From contig CAZUWH010000009.1 in assembly GCA_964624075.1 (NCBI GenBank), positions 1 to 64,000 on the forward strand: a DNA stretch of 64,000 nt, in the 5' to 3' direction. Positions 38,098 to 46,903 of this stretch are shown one piece after another. Origin of the DNA: CAZUWH01 sp964624075 (GTDB lineage: Bacteria; Pseudomonadota; Alphaproteobacteria; Rhodospirillales; Rhodospirillaceae). The position numbers and the translations under genes were made by a program. Position 1 is the stretch's first letter, and each line of letters opens with the position of its first letter. The notes under the pieces were generated by a model. The model saw nothing but the letters and a program-made list of their open reading frames with translations. It made no database searches and was not told the origin of the DNA.

Positions 38098-38226
38098 CGT
38101 CATTCCCGCAAAAGCCTGCCCTCGCGCAGACGGGGGCGGGAGTCTAGGGCCGTCTCTGGTACAATGCGCTGTCCCTAGTCCCCCGCTCCCCGCCTTCGCG
38201 GGGACAGGCTTCGCGGGGGTGGCGAC
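38098..38226. repeat. inverted repeat element, family A, long copy
   Basis: A family A-like left end (GTCATTCCCGCAAAAGCC) and an expanded centre, with a second hairpin in CCCCGCCTTCGCGGGGACAGGCTTCGCGGGGG. It is longer (about 129 bases) and more diverged than the others. It follows the SDR gene. Confidence 0.65.
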
Positions 38227-38248
38227 CAATGCATTGAAAAATAACGAT

Positions 38249-38344
38249 ATGTTCCAGGACAACCTCTGGAGGCTGTCGAAAGATAGCAAGCAGCTGGTCA
38301 CCTTGTCACCGGAAGGCCAGAAAATCATGAAGATGTGGCTCTGA
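38249..38344 (+). pseudogene. possible 3' remnant of an unknown gene
   Basis: A 31-codon frame reads FQDNLWRLSKDSKQLVTLSP and ends EGQKIMKMWL. It looks like real protein rather than random frame, and it lacks a ribosome-binding site, so it may be the 3' end of a deleted gene next to repeat A. I cannot assign a family. The rest of 38048-38500 shows no other gene. Confidence 0.3.
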
Positions 38345-38500
38345 CGAACAGGCGGGCACGCATCCGTGTCAGCATTATCCAGGATTAAGGCCATGCTGAG
38401 CCTTGGCCTATCGCCATGCCCGGGAAACACGACCGTCTCATGAAGCCCGGCCTGCTGTAGTCTCGAAAGGCGCAACACCCGGGTCAGGAGTATGTTATCC

Positions 38501-39919
38501 ATGTCTGCACGCGAAACGTTCGTCGACCGGATTACCCAGGTGGTCGGTCCGGATGGCATGGTGACGGACCCCATCGCCATGGCGCCTTACCTGCGCGAGG
38601 AACGTGGCCTTTATCAGGGACGTGCAACCGCCGTGGTGCGGCCGGCCTCCACCACTGAGGCGGCAAGGGTGGTGCACCTGTGTGCCGAGGCCGGGGTGCC
38701 ATTGGTTCCGCAGGGAGGCAATACCGGTCTCGTGGGGGGAGGCGTGCCGTGGGAGCACGGGCATGAAATCATCCTTTCTACCCGGCGGCTCAACCGGGTG
38801 CGCGCCATTGATCCGGTCAACTATACCATCACCGTCGAGGCAGGCTGTATTCTTGCCGACGCGCAGGAAGCCGCTGCCGGTGCCTGCTGCCTGCTGCCCT
38901 TGTCGCTTGCAGCGGAGGGAAGCTGCTGCATTGGTGGCAACCTTGCTACCAATGCAGGCGGTCTCAACGTGCTTCACTACGGCACTGCTCGCGATCTGAC
39001 CCTGGGGCTTGAGGTGGTGCTGCCCGATGGCCGGATATGGAACGGCCTGCGTGCCCTGGCTAAGGACAACACGGGTTACGCCTTGAAACATTTGTTCATT
39101 GGCGCCGAAGGCACGCTCGGTCTCATTACTGCGGCTGTCCTGAAACTGTTCCCGCGCCCCCATGACACGCAGACCGCTCTCTGTGCCCTGCCAAATGTGG
39201 AGAGTGCCCTTTCTCTCCTGTCGCGGGCCCGGGCGGCCAGTGGCGACTCGGTGACGGCCTTCGAATTGATCCCGCGTCTTGGCCTTGAGTTCTGTCTTCG
39301 CCATCTGTCCGGCCTCCCCAATCCGTTCGAGACGGTTTGGCCATGGTACGTCCTGATCGAGCTGTCAACAGCGAACCCTGCTGTCGCCTTACGTGCAAAC
39401 GTTGAGGCCCTCCTGGAACAGGTGTTCGCAGCGGGGGTAATCAGAGATGCCGTGATTGCCGGCAGCCTGGAGCAGGCCGCGACGCTGTGGCGAATCCGTG
39501 AGGGACTCCCAGAGGCGCAGAAGCACGAGGGAGGCAGCATCAAGCACGATGTCTCGGTGCCCGTGAGCCTGGTCCCCGCGTTCCTGACTCGGGCCACGGT
39601 AGCGGTGGAAACCGCCCTGCCGGGGGTGCGGGTCTGTGCGTTTGGTCATGTCGGCGATGGTAACATCCATTTCAACCTGAGCCAGCCCCTCGCTATGAGC
39701 CGGGAGGACTTTCTGGCCGAGTGGTCTCGCCTGAACCGGATCGTTCACGATATCGTAACCACCATGGGAGGCAGTATCTCGGCGGAACACGGCATCGGTC
39801 GCCTGAAACGGGCGGAAATGGTCCGCTGCAAGGATCCGGTGGAACTGGACCTGATGCGCCGGATCAAGCAGATCATTGATCCCGGCAACATCATGAACCC
39901 GGGCAAGGTGATCGAATGA
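38501..39919 (+). CDS. FAD-binding oxidoreductase (D-2-hydroxyglutarate dehydrogenase/glycolate oxidase type)
   Basis: The 472-residue flavoprotein has the PCMH FAD-binding domain with PLVPQGGNTGLVGGGVPW and CCIGGNLATNAGGLNVLHYG. The C-terminal domain carries AFGHVGDGNIHFNL and ISAEHGIGRLKRAEM, as in D-2-hydroxyglutarate and D-lactate dehydrogenases. AGGAG at 38486-38490 is 10 bases from ATG 38501 but only one base from ATG 38492, so I chose 38501. The substrate is a D-2-hydroxyacid, not resolved further. Confidence 0.9.
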   Translation: MSARETFVDRITQVVGPDGMVTDPIAMAPYLREERGLYQGRATAVVRPASTTEAARVVHLCAEAGVPLVPQGGNTGLVGGGVPWEHGHEIILSTRRLNRVRAIDPVNYTITVEAGCILADAQEAAAGACCLLPLSLAAEGSCCIGGNLATNAGGLNVLHYGTARDLTLGLEVVLPDGRIWNGLRALAKDNTGYALKHLFIGAEGTLGLITAAVLKLFPRPHDTQTALCALPNVESALSLLSRARAASGDSVTAFELIPRLGLEFCLRHLSGLPNPFETVWPWYVLIELSTANPAVALRANVEALLEQVFAAGVIRDAVIAGSLEQAATLWRIREGLPEAQKHEGGSIKHDVSVPVSLVPAFLTRATVAVETALPGVRVCAFGHVGDGNIHFNLSQPLAMSREDFLAEWSRLNRIVHDIVTTMGGSISAEHGIGRLKRAEMVRCKDPVELDLMRRIKQIIDPGNIMNPGKVIE

Positions 39920-39941
39920 TCACTGCCGCGCCTTGATGACG

Positions 39942-39968
39942 CGGAGTCCGGAAAATTTTCGGACTCCG
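39942..39968. terminator. hairpin after FAD oxidase gene
   Basis: CGGAGTCCG and CGGACTCCG form a nine-base-pair stem around GAAAATTTT, 23 bases after the stop codon. No T run follows, so it is either a weak terminator or an mRNA 3'-end-stabilising hairpin. Confidence 0.4.
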
Positions 39969-39981
39969 TATAAATAACTAC

Positions 39982-40052
39982 CGTCATTCCCGCGCCAGCA
40001 GGCATCCATACCATGCTGACAGGCATGGATTCCCGCTTTCGCGGGAATGACG
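39982..40052. repeat. inverted repeat element, family A, copy 3
   Basis: It starts CGTCATTCCCGCGCCAGC and ends GCTTTCGCGGGAATGACG, with an inner pair GCATCCATACCATG/CAGGCATGGAT. It lies 70 bases upstream of the ABC-F gene. Confidence 0.85.
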
Positions 40053-40122
40053 AATTCTAGGTTTTTAAAGGTCTCCACGTGAGACTTTTCGAAGAAAGCG
40101 CGTTTGTGCTATCACCGCGCCC

Positions 40123-42024
40123 ATGCTGCGGATCAACGATCTTACCTGCCGTATCGGAGACCGGCTCCTTTTTGATTGTGCCTCGGCGCAGGTGGCCGTC
40201 GGCCAGCGGGTGGGCTTGGTGGGGCGCAATGGTGCCGGCAAGTCCACGCTGTTCCGGCTGATTATGGGCGAAGTCGGTGCAGACAGTGGGACCCTGATGG
40301 TCCGGCCCCGGGCCCGCCTCGGCTGGGTGGCCCAGGAGATTCCCGATGGCGACGACAGCCTGCTTGAACGGGTGCTGGCTGCCGGCGGCGAACGGACAGC
40401 CCTTCTGGCCGAGGAAGCCACCGCCGTTGATCCGGTGCGCATCGCCGAAATCCATGAACGCCTGGTCACCATCGAAGCGCATGCCGCGCCGGCGCGTGCC
40501 GCGGCCATCCTGGCCGGATTGGGTTTCTCCTCCGTCCGGCAGATGGAGCCGGTGCAGGCCTTGTCCGGCGGCTGGCGCATGCGTGTCGCCCTGGCCGCCG
40601 CCCTGTTTGCCCATCCTGACCTACTGCTTCTGGATGAGCCCACCAATCACCTGGATCTGGAGGCTACCTTATGGCTGGAGGGACATCTGTCGTCTTATCC
40701 TGGTACGCTTTTGCTCATTAGCCACGACCGCGACCTCCTGAACAAGGTAGTGGGGCGCATTCTTCACATCGACAACGGCAAGCTTGTCTCCTATCGTGGC
40801 GGCTATAACCGTTTCGAGCGGGCCCGTCACGAACGGCTGGAACTGGCCGGCAGGACGGCTGCCCGTCAGGGAGAGCAACGCCGGCACATCCAGGCGTTCG
40901 TTGACCGCTTCCGGGCCAAGGCGGCCAAGGCGCGTCAGGCGCAGAGCCGTCTCAAGATGCTCGAACGCCTGGAACCGGCGGCAACGGTGGTCGAGCACCA
41001 GTCCGTGACCTTCGACTTTCCCGATCCGGTGCCGTTGCCGTCGCCCTTGCTGGTGCTGGAAGACGGAGTGGCCGGCTACGACGGCCGGCTGGTGCTGCGC
41101 AAGATCAGCCTCCGTTTCGATGCCGATGACCGCATTGCCCTCCTCGGCGCCAACGGCAACGGCAAGTCGACCCTGGCCAAGGTTCTGGCTGGCCGGCTTG
41201 CGCTCATGGGAGGAACGATCCAGTGTTCGCCCAGGCTCACGGTCGGCTATTTCGCTCAGCATCAAACGGAAGAGCTGCATCCGAGCGAGACGGTGTTCCA
41301 GCACATGGGGCGCGTTTTGGCCGGCCTGCCCGAAGCCAGGGTACGTGCCCATCTGGGCCGGTTCGGCTTCACCCAGTCTCGGGCCGACGTAACGGTGGCC
41401 CAATTGTCGGGGGGTGAAAAGGCACGGCTCCTGTTCGCCCTCATGAGCCGGAGCGCTCCCCACCTCATGATCCTGGACGAGCCCACCAACCATCTCGATC
41501 TCGACAGCCGTACGACTCTGGTGGAGGCGCTGAACGCCTATCAGGGCGCCATCGTTCTCGTCACGCACGATCCGCATCTGATCGAAATGGTGGCCGACCG
41601 GCTGTGGCTGGTCGCCGATGGTACGGTACGGTCCTTCGAGGGGGATCTCGACGACTATCGCCGGCTCCTGCTGGAGCAGACACGGCTGGCGCGACGCGAA
41701 GAGTCTGCCGTGGTCGTTCGGGGCAGTGGCATCAGCCGCAAGGACGAGCGGCGGTTGAGTGCCGCGATTCGCGCCCGTCTTGCCCCCTTGCGTCAGGTAG
41801 TCCTTAAGGCCGAGCGGCGTCTGGAAACGTTGCAGGCCCGTCAGGCCGGTCTGCAAGCCAGGTTGACCGACCCGGCGCTCTATAGCAACGAACTTGCCGT
41901 AGCCGAACAGGTCAAGGCTTTGCGGATGGAACTGGCCGAGCTCGCCGCAGCCATTGCCGAGACCGAAGAAGTCTGGCTGGAAGCCCAGACAGCCCTTGAC
42001 GAAGCCGAGGCATCGCTGGGATGA
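40123..42024 (+). CDS. ABC-F family ATPase (YheS-like)
   Basis: ABC-F proteins bind ribosomes and have two ATPase domains and no membrane part. The 633-residue product has Walker A GRNGAGKST (about 35) and GANGNGKST (about 345), signature motifs ALSGGWRMRVALA and QLSGGEKARLLFA, and Walker B LLLDEPTNHLDLE and LILDEPTNHLDLD in its two halves. The inter-domain linker and a C-terminal coiled coil (LKAERRLETLQARQAGLQA) are present. It is similar to YheS/ABCF3. It probably acts in translation, and drug resistance cannot be inferred. Confidence 0.94.
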   Translation: MLRINDLTCRIGDRLLFDCASAQVAVGQRVGLVGRNGAGKSTLFRLIMGEVGADSGTLMVRPRARLGWVAQEIPDGDDSLLERVLAAGGERTALLAEEATAVDPVRIAEIHERLVTIEAHAAPARAAAILAGLGFSSVRQMEPVQALSGGWRMRVALAAALFAHPDLLLLDEPTNHLDLEATLWLEGHLSSYPGTLLLISHDRDLLNKVVGRILHIDNGKLVSYRGGYNRFERARHERLELAGRTAARQGEQRRHIQAFVDRFRAKAAKARQAQSRLKMLERLEPAATVVEHQSVTFDFPDPVPLPSPLLVLEDGVAGYDGRLVLRKISLRFDADDRIALLGANGNGKSTLAKVLAGRLALMGGTIQCSPRLTVGYFAQHQTEELHPSETVFQHMGRVLAGLPEARVRAHLGRFGFTQSRADVTVAQLSGGEKARLLFALMSRSAPHLMILDEPTNHLDLDSRTTLVEALNAYQGAIVLVTHDPHLIEMVADRLWLVADGTVRSFEGDLDDYRRLLLEQTRLARREESAVVVRGSGISRKDERRLSAAIRARLAPLRQVVLKAERRLETLQARQAGLQARLTDPALYSNELAVAEQVKALRMELAELAAAIAETEEVWLEAQTALDEAEASLG

Positions 42025-42139
42025 GGCGATGTCCAGAGAACGCTTCAACGGGAAGACATGACTTTCGTATGCATACGTCTCTGACGGCACGGGTTTGCAC
42101 GGATGATATGATCCATGGCGTTGTCTTCTGGAGAAGATC

Positions 42140-42915
42140 TTATGGGCTGAAACTCTGCACAAGACTGCCTACCAGAAGGGCCAAGCCATCTACCAGCACG
42201 AAAAAGATTAACTTGAATGGCAAGGCCAGTATTGCCGGGGGCAGCATCATCATGCCCATGGACATCAGCAGCGAGGCGATAACCATGTCGATGACGACAA
42301 ACGGAATGTAAATCAGGAATCCGATTTCGAAGGCCCGTTTTAGTTCACTGATGATGAAGGCCGGTACTAGGACCTTGAGCGGTGTACCTTCCGGGTGGGC
42401 AACTGGTCTGGTCTTCGAGATGTCCATGAACAGCGCGACGTCAACCTCGCGCACGTTGCATATCATGAAACCATGAAAGGGTGCGATGATGCGCTCCGGT
42501 GCTTCGTTTTCGTCTATCTCCCCTTCGACCAGCGGCACGATTCCCTCGTAATAAGCCTTTTCCAGAGTCGGCTGCATGACGAAGCCGGTCAGGAACAGGG
42601 CGAGGCCGGCAATCACCATGTTGGACGGGCTAGTCTGGGTCTGGGTGCCGACAGTCTGACGGGTGAAGTGCAGCACGACGATGATACGGGTGAACACGGT
42701 GACCATGACGAGGATGCTGGGCGCGAGGCTCAAGACCGTCATCAGGGCCACAAGCTGAATGATCCGGCCGGTGGTGGTGGAACCGCTGCGGTCGCCGAAA
42801 TCCAGTGTGGTGGCCGACTGCGCCAGGGCCAGCAGGGGCTCGGTCAGGGGAAGAAAACGGCTACCATGCAGAAGACAGCCACGCCGCCCAGAAGGGCGCC
42901 TGGGGAGACTTTTAT
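42140..42915 (-). pseudogene. fliP: flagellar export gate protein FliP, damaged 5' end
   Basis: FliP forms the export gate core with FliQ and FliR. Most of the protein is intact (VLSLAPSILVMVTVFTRIIV, FLIYIPFVVIDMVIASLLMSMGMMML). The 5' end is damaged. After a GGAGG site the expected start codon reads ATA (42915-42913) in MKVSPGALLGG-like sequence, and the signal segment VAVFCMVAVFF is in a different frame from the following LLALAQSATTLDFG, with the break near a CCCC run at about 42853. The only in-frame ATG is at 42751, which would lose the signal peptide and start of the first segment. fliO precedes it on the same strand. Confidence 0.7.
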
Positions 42916-42931
42916 GGTCTATCCTCCGCGT

Positions 42932-43192
42932 TCATCGTAGGCGAGAGGGTGCTCGTCGAGACGAGACTGGCATCTTCTCCTGGAAGCTGCTGGCGGGGGG
43001 AGTAGCCGTTTCCACTACTACGTCGGTGGCACCGCCGACCAGCAGGAGGTGTTCGGTTGCATCGCGTTGGACCAGGACCAAGCATCGTTTGCCGTCCACG
43101 GCGACGGTTTCTACCACCGCCAGGCGACGCGAACGGGAACGTGAGGGGAGGAGGGAGGAACCGAATCGCCGCACCAGATGAGCCACCAACAT
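42932..43192 (-). pseudogene. fliO: flagellar protein FliO, probably 5' truncated
   Basis: FliO is a small membrane protein that stabilises FliP. The 86-codon frame has the family core RLAVVETVAVDGKRCLVLVQ then HLLLVGGATDVVVET. The membrane segment normally present before HLVRRFG is absent; the frame begins right there at MLVAHLVRRFG. Upstream the sequence is AT-rich and unlike coding. It is followed by fliP on the same strand and is divergent from flgB, the usual alphaproteobacterial order. Confidence 0.65.
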
Positions 43193-43372
43193 GATGCTGA
43201 TGCGTGTATAATTGTGTGTTTACATGCCTTCCATGCTTGTTGAAGATCACATACCTCCTGTCCACCATTCCTTAAGCGATTTCATTCTGTACCTATAGGT
43301 CATACATGGCTGTAGTTGATCTCTAATAGTTGTAATATATAGGAAATAAGAACCGCAAAAAGGGGGGACAGG

Positions 43373-43802
43373 ATGGACCTGACCAATCTGACCCTGTTCA
43401 ACATGGCCAAACGGCACATAGACTGGATGGCCCAGCGTGAGCAGGTCCTGGCCACCAACGTGGCCAATGCCGATACGCCCGATTTCCAGCCGAGTGACGT
43501 GCGTCCACTTGATTTCCAGAAGCTTCTCCGCGCCCAGGCGCCCATGGCTGCCATTGCCAGGAACGGCCCCGGCCGTCGAAACGCATCCCGACCACACCCC
43601 CGGCACCATTCCGGAGCGGGGGCCGTTTCTCGTTGACAAGGTGCGGAAAGCTTACGGAGAGTCGCCAGGCGGCAATGCGGTCGTCTTGGAAGATCAGACC
43701 CTCAAGATCGCCGAAAGCAGAAGCCAGTACGAACTGGCGGCCACCCTCTTGCAGAAGAACCTACGTATGTTGCGGGTGGCCATTGGCAAGAACGGGGGTT
43801 AA
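43373..43802 (+). pseudogene. flgB: flagellar basal-body rod protein FlgB, frameshifted
   Basis: FlgB is a proximal rod subunit. The start MDLTNLTLFNMAKRHIDWMA and then VLATNVANADTPDFQPSDVR is the typical N-terminus with the rod signature. Near 43570 the frame changes, and ERGPFLVDKVRKAYGESPGG and ESRSQYELAATLLQKNLRML continue the protein to 43802. A single shift breaks it. flgC follows. Confidence 0.9.
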
Positions 43803-43847
43803 ACAGATCGAAGAGGGGAGAGTAAGCGTCATAGACGATTTGCAACG

Positions 43848-45047
43848 CATGGACCGGATTGCTACCGTGGGCATGAAGGTCAAGATGAAACTATTGAGGG
43901 TAATTTCGGAAAATCTTGCCAATGCCGATTCGATCACCAAGACACCAGGCGATGCCTCCCTATCGGCGCAAGGTGATGACTTTCAAGAGTGTGCCGAACC
44001 ACAAGGCAGAGGTTAAACTGGTCCAAATGGACTGGATACAGGCTGATCGTTCCGAATTCAGCTGCCGTTATAACCCCGCCCACCCGACCGCCGATGAAAA
44101 CGGCTATGCCCGCGATGCCATGCCCGGGGAAGGGGCACTGTCCATCGCACCGGCACGGTGACCTTCAACACCCTCACCCAGCGCGGGCCCGAGATCATTT
44201 CGGCCGGCGATTATGTGCTGATCGAGGTGAGCGATACCGGAACCAGCATTCCCAAGGAGGACATCGGCCGTATCTTCGAACCGTTTTTCTCAACCAAACA
44301 AGGTGGTGCTGGCACTGGGCTGGGGTTGTCCACCGTTTATGGTATCGTACGGCAAACTGACGGGTTCATTGTTGTCGACTCCGCCATTGGCGAGGGGGCA
44401 ACCTTCACCATCTATCTGCCGCGTTATGGGATCGAGCAGGCCGTCGAATCGGCTGTGAAGCCCTCCACCCGGAGTCTTGCCGCCGCCCTGATGGCGGTCC
44501 GGCGGTCCAGACATCCCGCGATTCTCAGCAACCACCCAAAGCCCCAGGGCAGGCAGATGATGAAACGCGTCCCAACATCATGGGAGGAGGCATCACGGGA
44601 GACGACACGCCCCCCTCTGCGCTTCTCCCGGATGGGAAAACGGTGCTGCTGGTGGAGGACGAGAAAACCATACGGGCTTTTGCGGCCCGTGCTCTGCGCC
44701 ACAGAGGTTATACCGCGCTGACAGCCAGCAGCGGCGAGGTGGCTATCACCGTCGTGCGCGACAATTCCGGCCTTGCCCTGCTGATCAGCGATACGGTCAT
44801 GCCGGGCATGGACGGCGCAACGCTCGCTTGTCTGGTGCGGGCGGAATGGCCAGGCATCCGGGTCATCCTGACGTCAGGCTATTCCGACGACATCAACAGT
44901 GGCGAACTGACCGATCTGCCCGATGCTCACTTTCTGCCCAAGCCGTTCAGTCTTGAGGGGTTGGCTAATCTGGTCGGGGATGTTCTAGCCGACGTTATGA
45001 CGGTCCGCGACACCCCGTCCACACCCTATCCTGCACGCCTCCCATGA
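43848..45047 (+). pseudogene. flgC 5' half fused by deletion to cckA 3' half
   Basis: The first part reads MDRIATVGMKVKMKLLRVIS and ENLANADS, the FlgC N-terminus, then after a shift YRRKVMTFKSVPN and HPTADENGY. At about 44104 it changes abruptly to RDAMPGEGALSI, the N-box of CckA (NARDAMPxGG). CckA pieces follow: YVLIEVSDTGTSIPKEDIGR, FEPFFSTKQGGAGTGLGLST, TFTIYLPRY, then in another frame the receiver domain TVLLVEDEKTIRAFAARALR with Asp in LLISDTVMPGMDG. fliE, fliQ, fliR, flhB and the CckA N-terminus, normally between them, are absent. There is no functional product; CckA has at least two more frameshifts. Confidence 0.9.
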
Positions 45048-45193
45048 CCCCATACGCATGGATCCCTCTCGAACCCCTTTCTCCCCCCCCCCCCCTCTGG
45101 GCGGAAGACTCCCTCCCTCCTGATGGGGGAGAGCTTTGGGGGGTGGGGCCTGCTGATGCGCATTGGGATAAATTCCATGATGAGAATTGCTGT

Positions 45194-46600
45194 TCAGCCC
45201 CTCCGCCAGATTGTTCCGGTCGGGGAATCCTCCAGAATAACCCCTTTCTGACGCATGGTCTCACGGAGCCGGTCGGCCTCTGCGAAGTCACACGCTGTGC
45301 GGGCTGCGGCACGGCGGGCAATCAAGGCCTCAATGAGGGGCGAGTCGGTTTCTTCTACGCCCATTTTGAACCACGCCTCGGGTTCCTGGGCAAGCAAGCC
45401 TAACATGGCGGCACCATCACGCAGCATGCCTTTGAGTCGGATCTGGTCAGCACGGCTGGTTGCCTTGTTGAGGGCGGTTGCAAGATCGTGCAGTGCGGCA
45501 ATGGCACGGGGCGTGTTGAGATCGTCACACAAGGCAGCCATGACTTCAGGGGCTTCCATCCGTGTCGGTTCCGGAGGTACGTCGGCCACAGCCCGCAGGG
45601 CGGTATGGAAACGGTCGAGTGCCAGTTTTGCCTGGCGCAGACCATCTTCAGTCCAGTCCAGCGGCTGATGGTAGTGGGTGGACAGCATGGCAAGACGGAT
45701 GGTTTCCCCCGCGACACCTCGCTCCAGGAGCTGGCGTACGGTGATGAAGTTGCCAAGTGACTTCGACATTTTTTTACCTTCGACCATCAGCCAGCCATTG
45801 TGGAGCCAGTAGCGCACAAACGGCCTGTCATGGGCGCAGGTGCTTTGGGCGAGCTCATTCTCGTGATGAGGGAAAATTAAATCATGTCCGCCACCGTGTA
45901 TATCAAATGTCTCGCCCAGGTAAAAACACGACATGGCCGAACATTCGATATGCCAACCTGGCCGGCCGCGACCCCATGGACTGTCCCAGCCGGGCAGGTC
46001 GGGAGAGGAAGGCTTCCACAGGACGAAATCGGCTGGGTCCTGTTTGTAGGGTGCCACATCCACCCGTGCTCCGGCCACCATTTCCTCACGGGCGCGGCCC
46101 GACAGAATGCCATAATTGAGCGCGGACGGGACGCTGAACAGCACGTGCCCGGAGGCAATGTAGGCATGACCGCGTTCGATCAGCCGTTCGATCATGGCGA
46201 CCATTGCAGCAATGTGGGCCGTGGCACGCGGCTCGACATCGGGCGAGAGGGCGTTCAGGGCTGCCATGTCTTCGTGAAAGAAACGGGCCATTCCCTCGGT
46301 GATGGCCCAGATGGTGTGACCGCTTGCGGCGGCACGGGTGTTGATCTTGTCGTCTACGTCGGTGATGTTGCGAACATAGGTGACCCGCGGATACAGCCGT
46401 TTCAGCAGCCGGTAGAGCACATCGAAGACCACCACCGGCCGTGCGTTGCCGATATGGGCCCGGTCGTAGACGGTGGGACCGCACACATACATCCGGACCC
46501 GGGCAGGATCGAGAGGGACAAAAGGTTCCTTGCGGCGGTTCAGGGTATTGCACAGTTCAAGCGGCATTGTCGTTCGCACGTCGTTTGGGCTTTCCGTCAA
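45194..46600 (-). CDS. cysS: cysteinyl-tRNA synthetase
   Basis: CysS charges tRNA-Cys. The 468-residue class I synthetase has the zinc-binding Cys in MYVCGPTVYDRAHIGNARP with the HIGN motif, HHENELAQS and the KMSKSLGNF motif. ATG 46600 or the internal ATG at 46567 (MPLELCNT, the more usual family start) could be used. It is intact. A long open frame on the opposite strand is a shadow. Confidence 0.97.
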   Translation of the reverse strand: MTESPNDVRTTMPLELCNTLNRRKEPFVPLDPARVRMYVCGPTVYDRAHIGNARPVVVFDVLYRLLKRLYPRVTYVRNITDVDDKINTRAAASGHTIWAITEGMARFFHEDMAALNALSPDVEPRATAHIAAMVAMIERLIERGHAYIASGHVLFSVPSALNYGILSGRAREEMVAGARVDVAPYKQDPADFVLWKPSSPDLPGWDSPWGRGRPGWHIECSAMSCFYLGETFDIHGGGHDLIFPHHENELAQSTCAHDRPFVRYWLHNGWLMVEGKKMSKSLGNFITVRQLLERGVAGETIRLAMLSTHYHQPLDWTEDGLRQAKLALDRFHTALRAVADVPPEPTRMEAPEVMAALCDDLNTPRAIAALHDLATALNKATSRADQIRLKGMLRDGAAMLGLLAQEPEAWFKMGVEETDSPLIEALIARRAAARTACDFAEADRLRETMRQKGVILEDSPTGTIWRRG

Positions 46601-46903
46601 TTTTCAGAATCTGCTCGTGACGGCTCGAGCCTCTTGCCATCTGTTTGCCGATGCGGTGCCGTCTTCCGGTTCTTGGCCGGATTGGCAAACCGGAATCGTC
46701 CCGACAGGATGCAACCCTTTATGCCCGGATCGCAGGAACGACCAAGCACACGCCGACAGAGACCGTTCTGTTCGTGCGGACAACCCCACCCCCCGCTCAT
46801 GTCTTTTCCCTTTCTTTCGCTCTCTGTCAAGATCCGTGCTCCCTTGTCCCACGCCTCTAAAGGAGAGGGGCCCGGGAGCGCCTTTCCCCATTTCCCCATT
46901 GTT
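46601..46903. other. spacer between cysS and the MEMO-AMMECR1 gene
   Basis: About 300 bases with no gene that I can support. A short hairpin CCTCTAAAGGAGAGG of repeat family B lies at 46854-46868, close to the end of the MEMO-AMMECR1 gene, and may help end transcription. Confidence 0.5.

Noticed and set aside
11239..40052. CRISPR array
   Set aside because: The repeats are inverted, far apart and few; there is no regular spacing and no cas gene.
40669..42162. A 497-codon minus-strand frame
   Set aside because: It mirrors the ABC-F gene, which has all its motifs on the plus strand.
44580..45047. An independent response regulator
   Set aside because: Its sequence and position match the receiver domain at the C-terminus of CckA, cut off by a frameshift.
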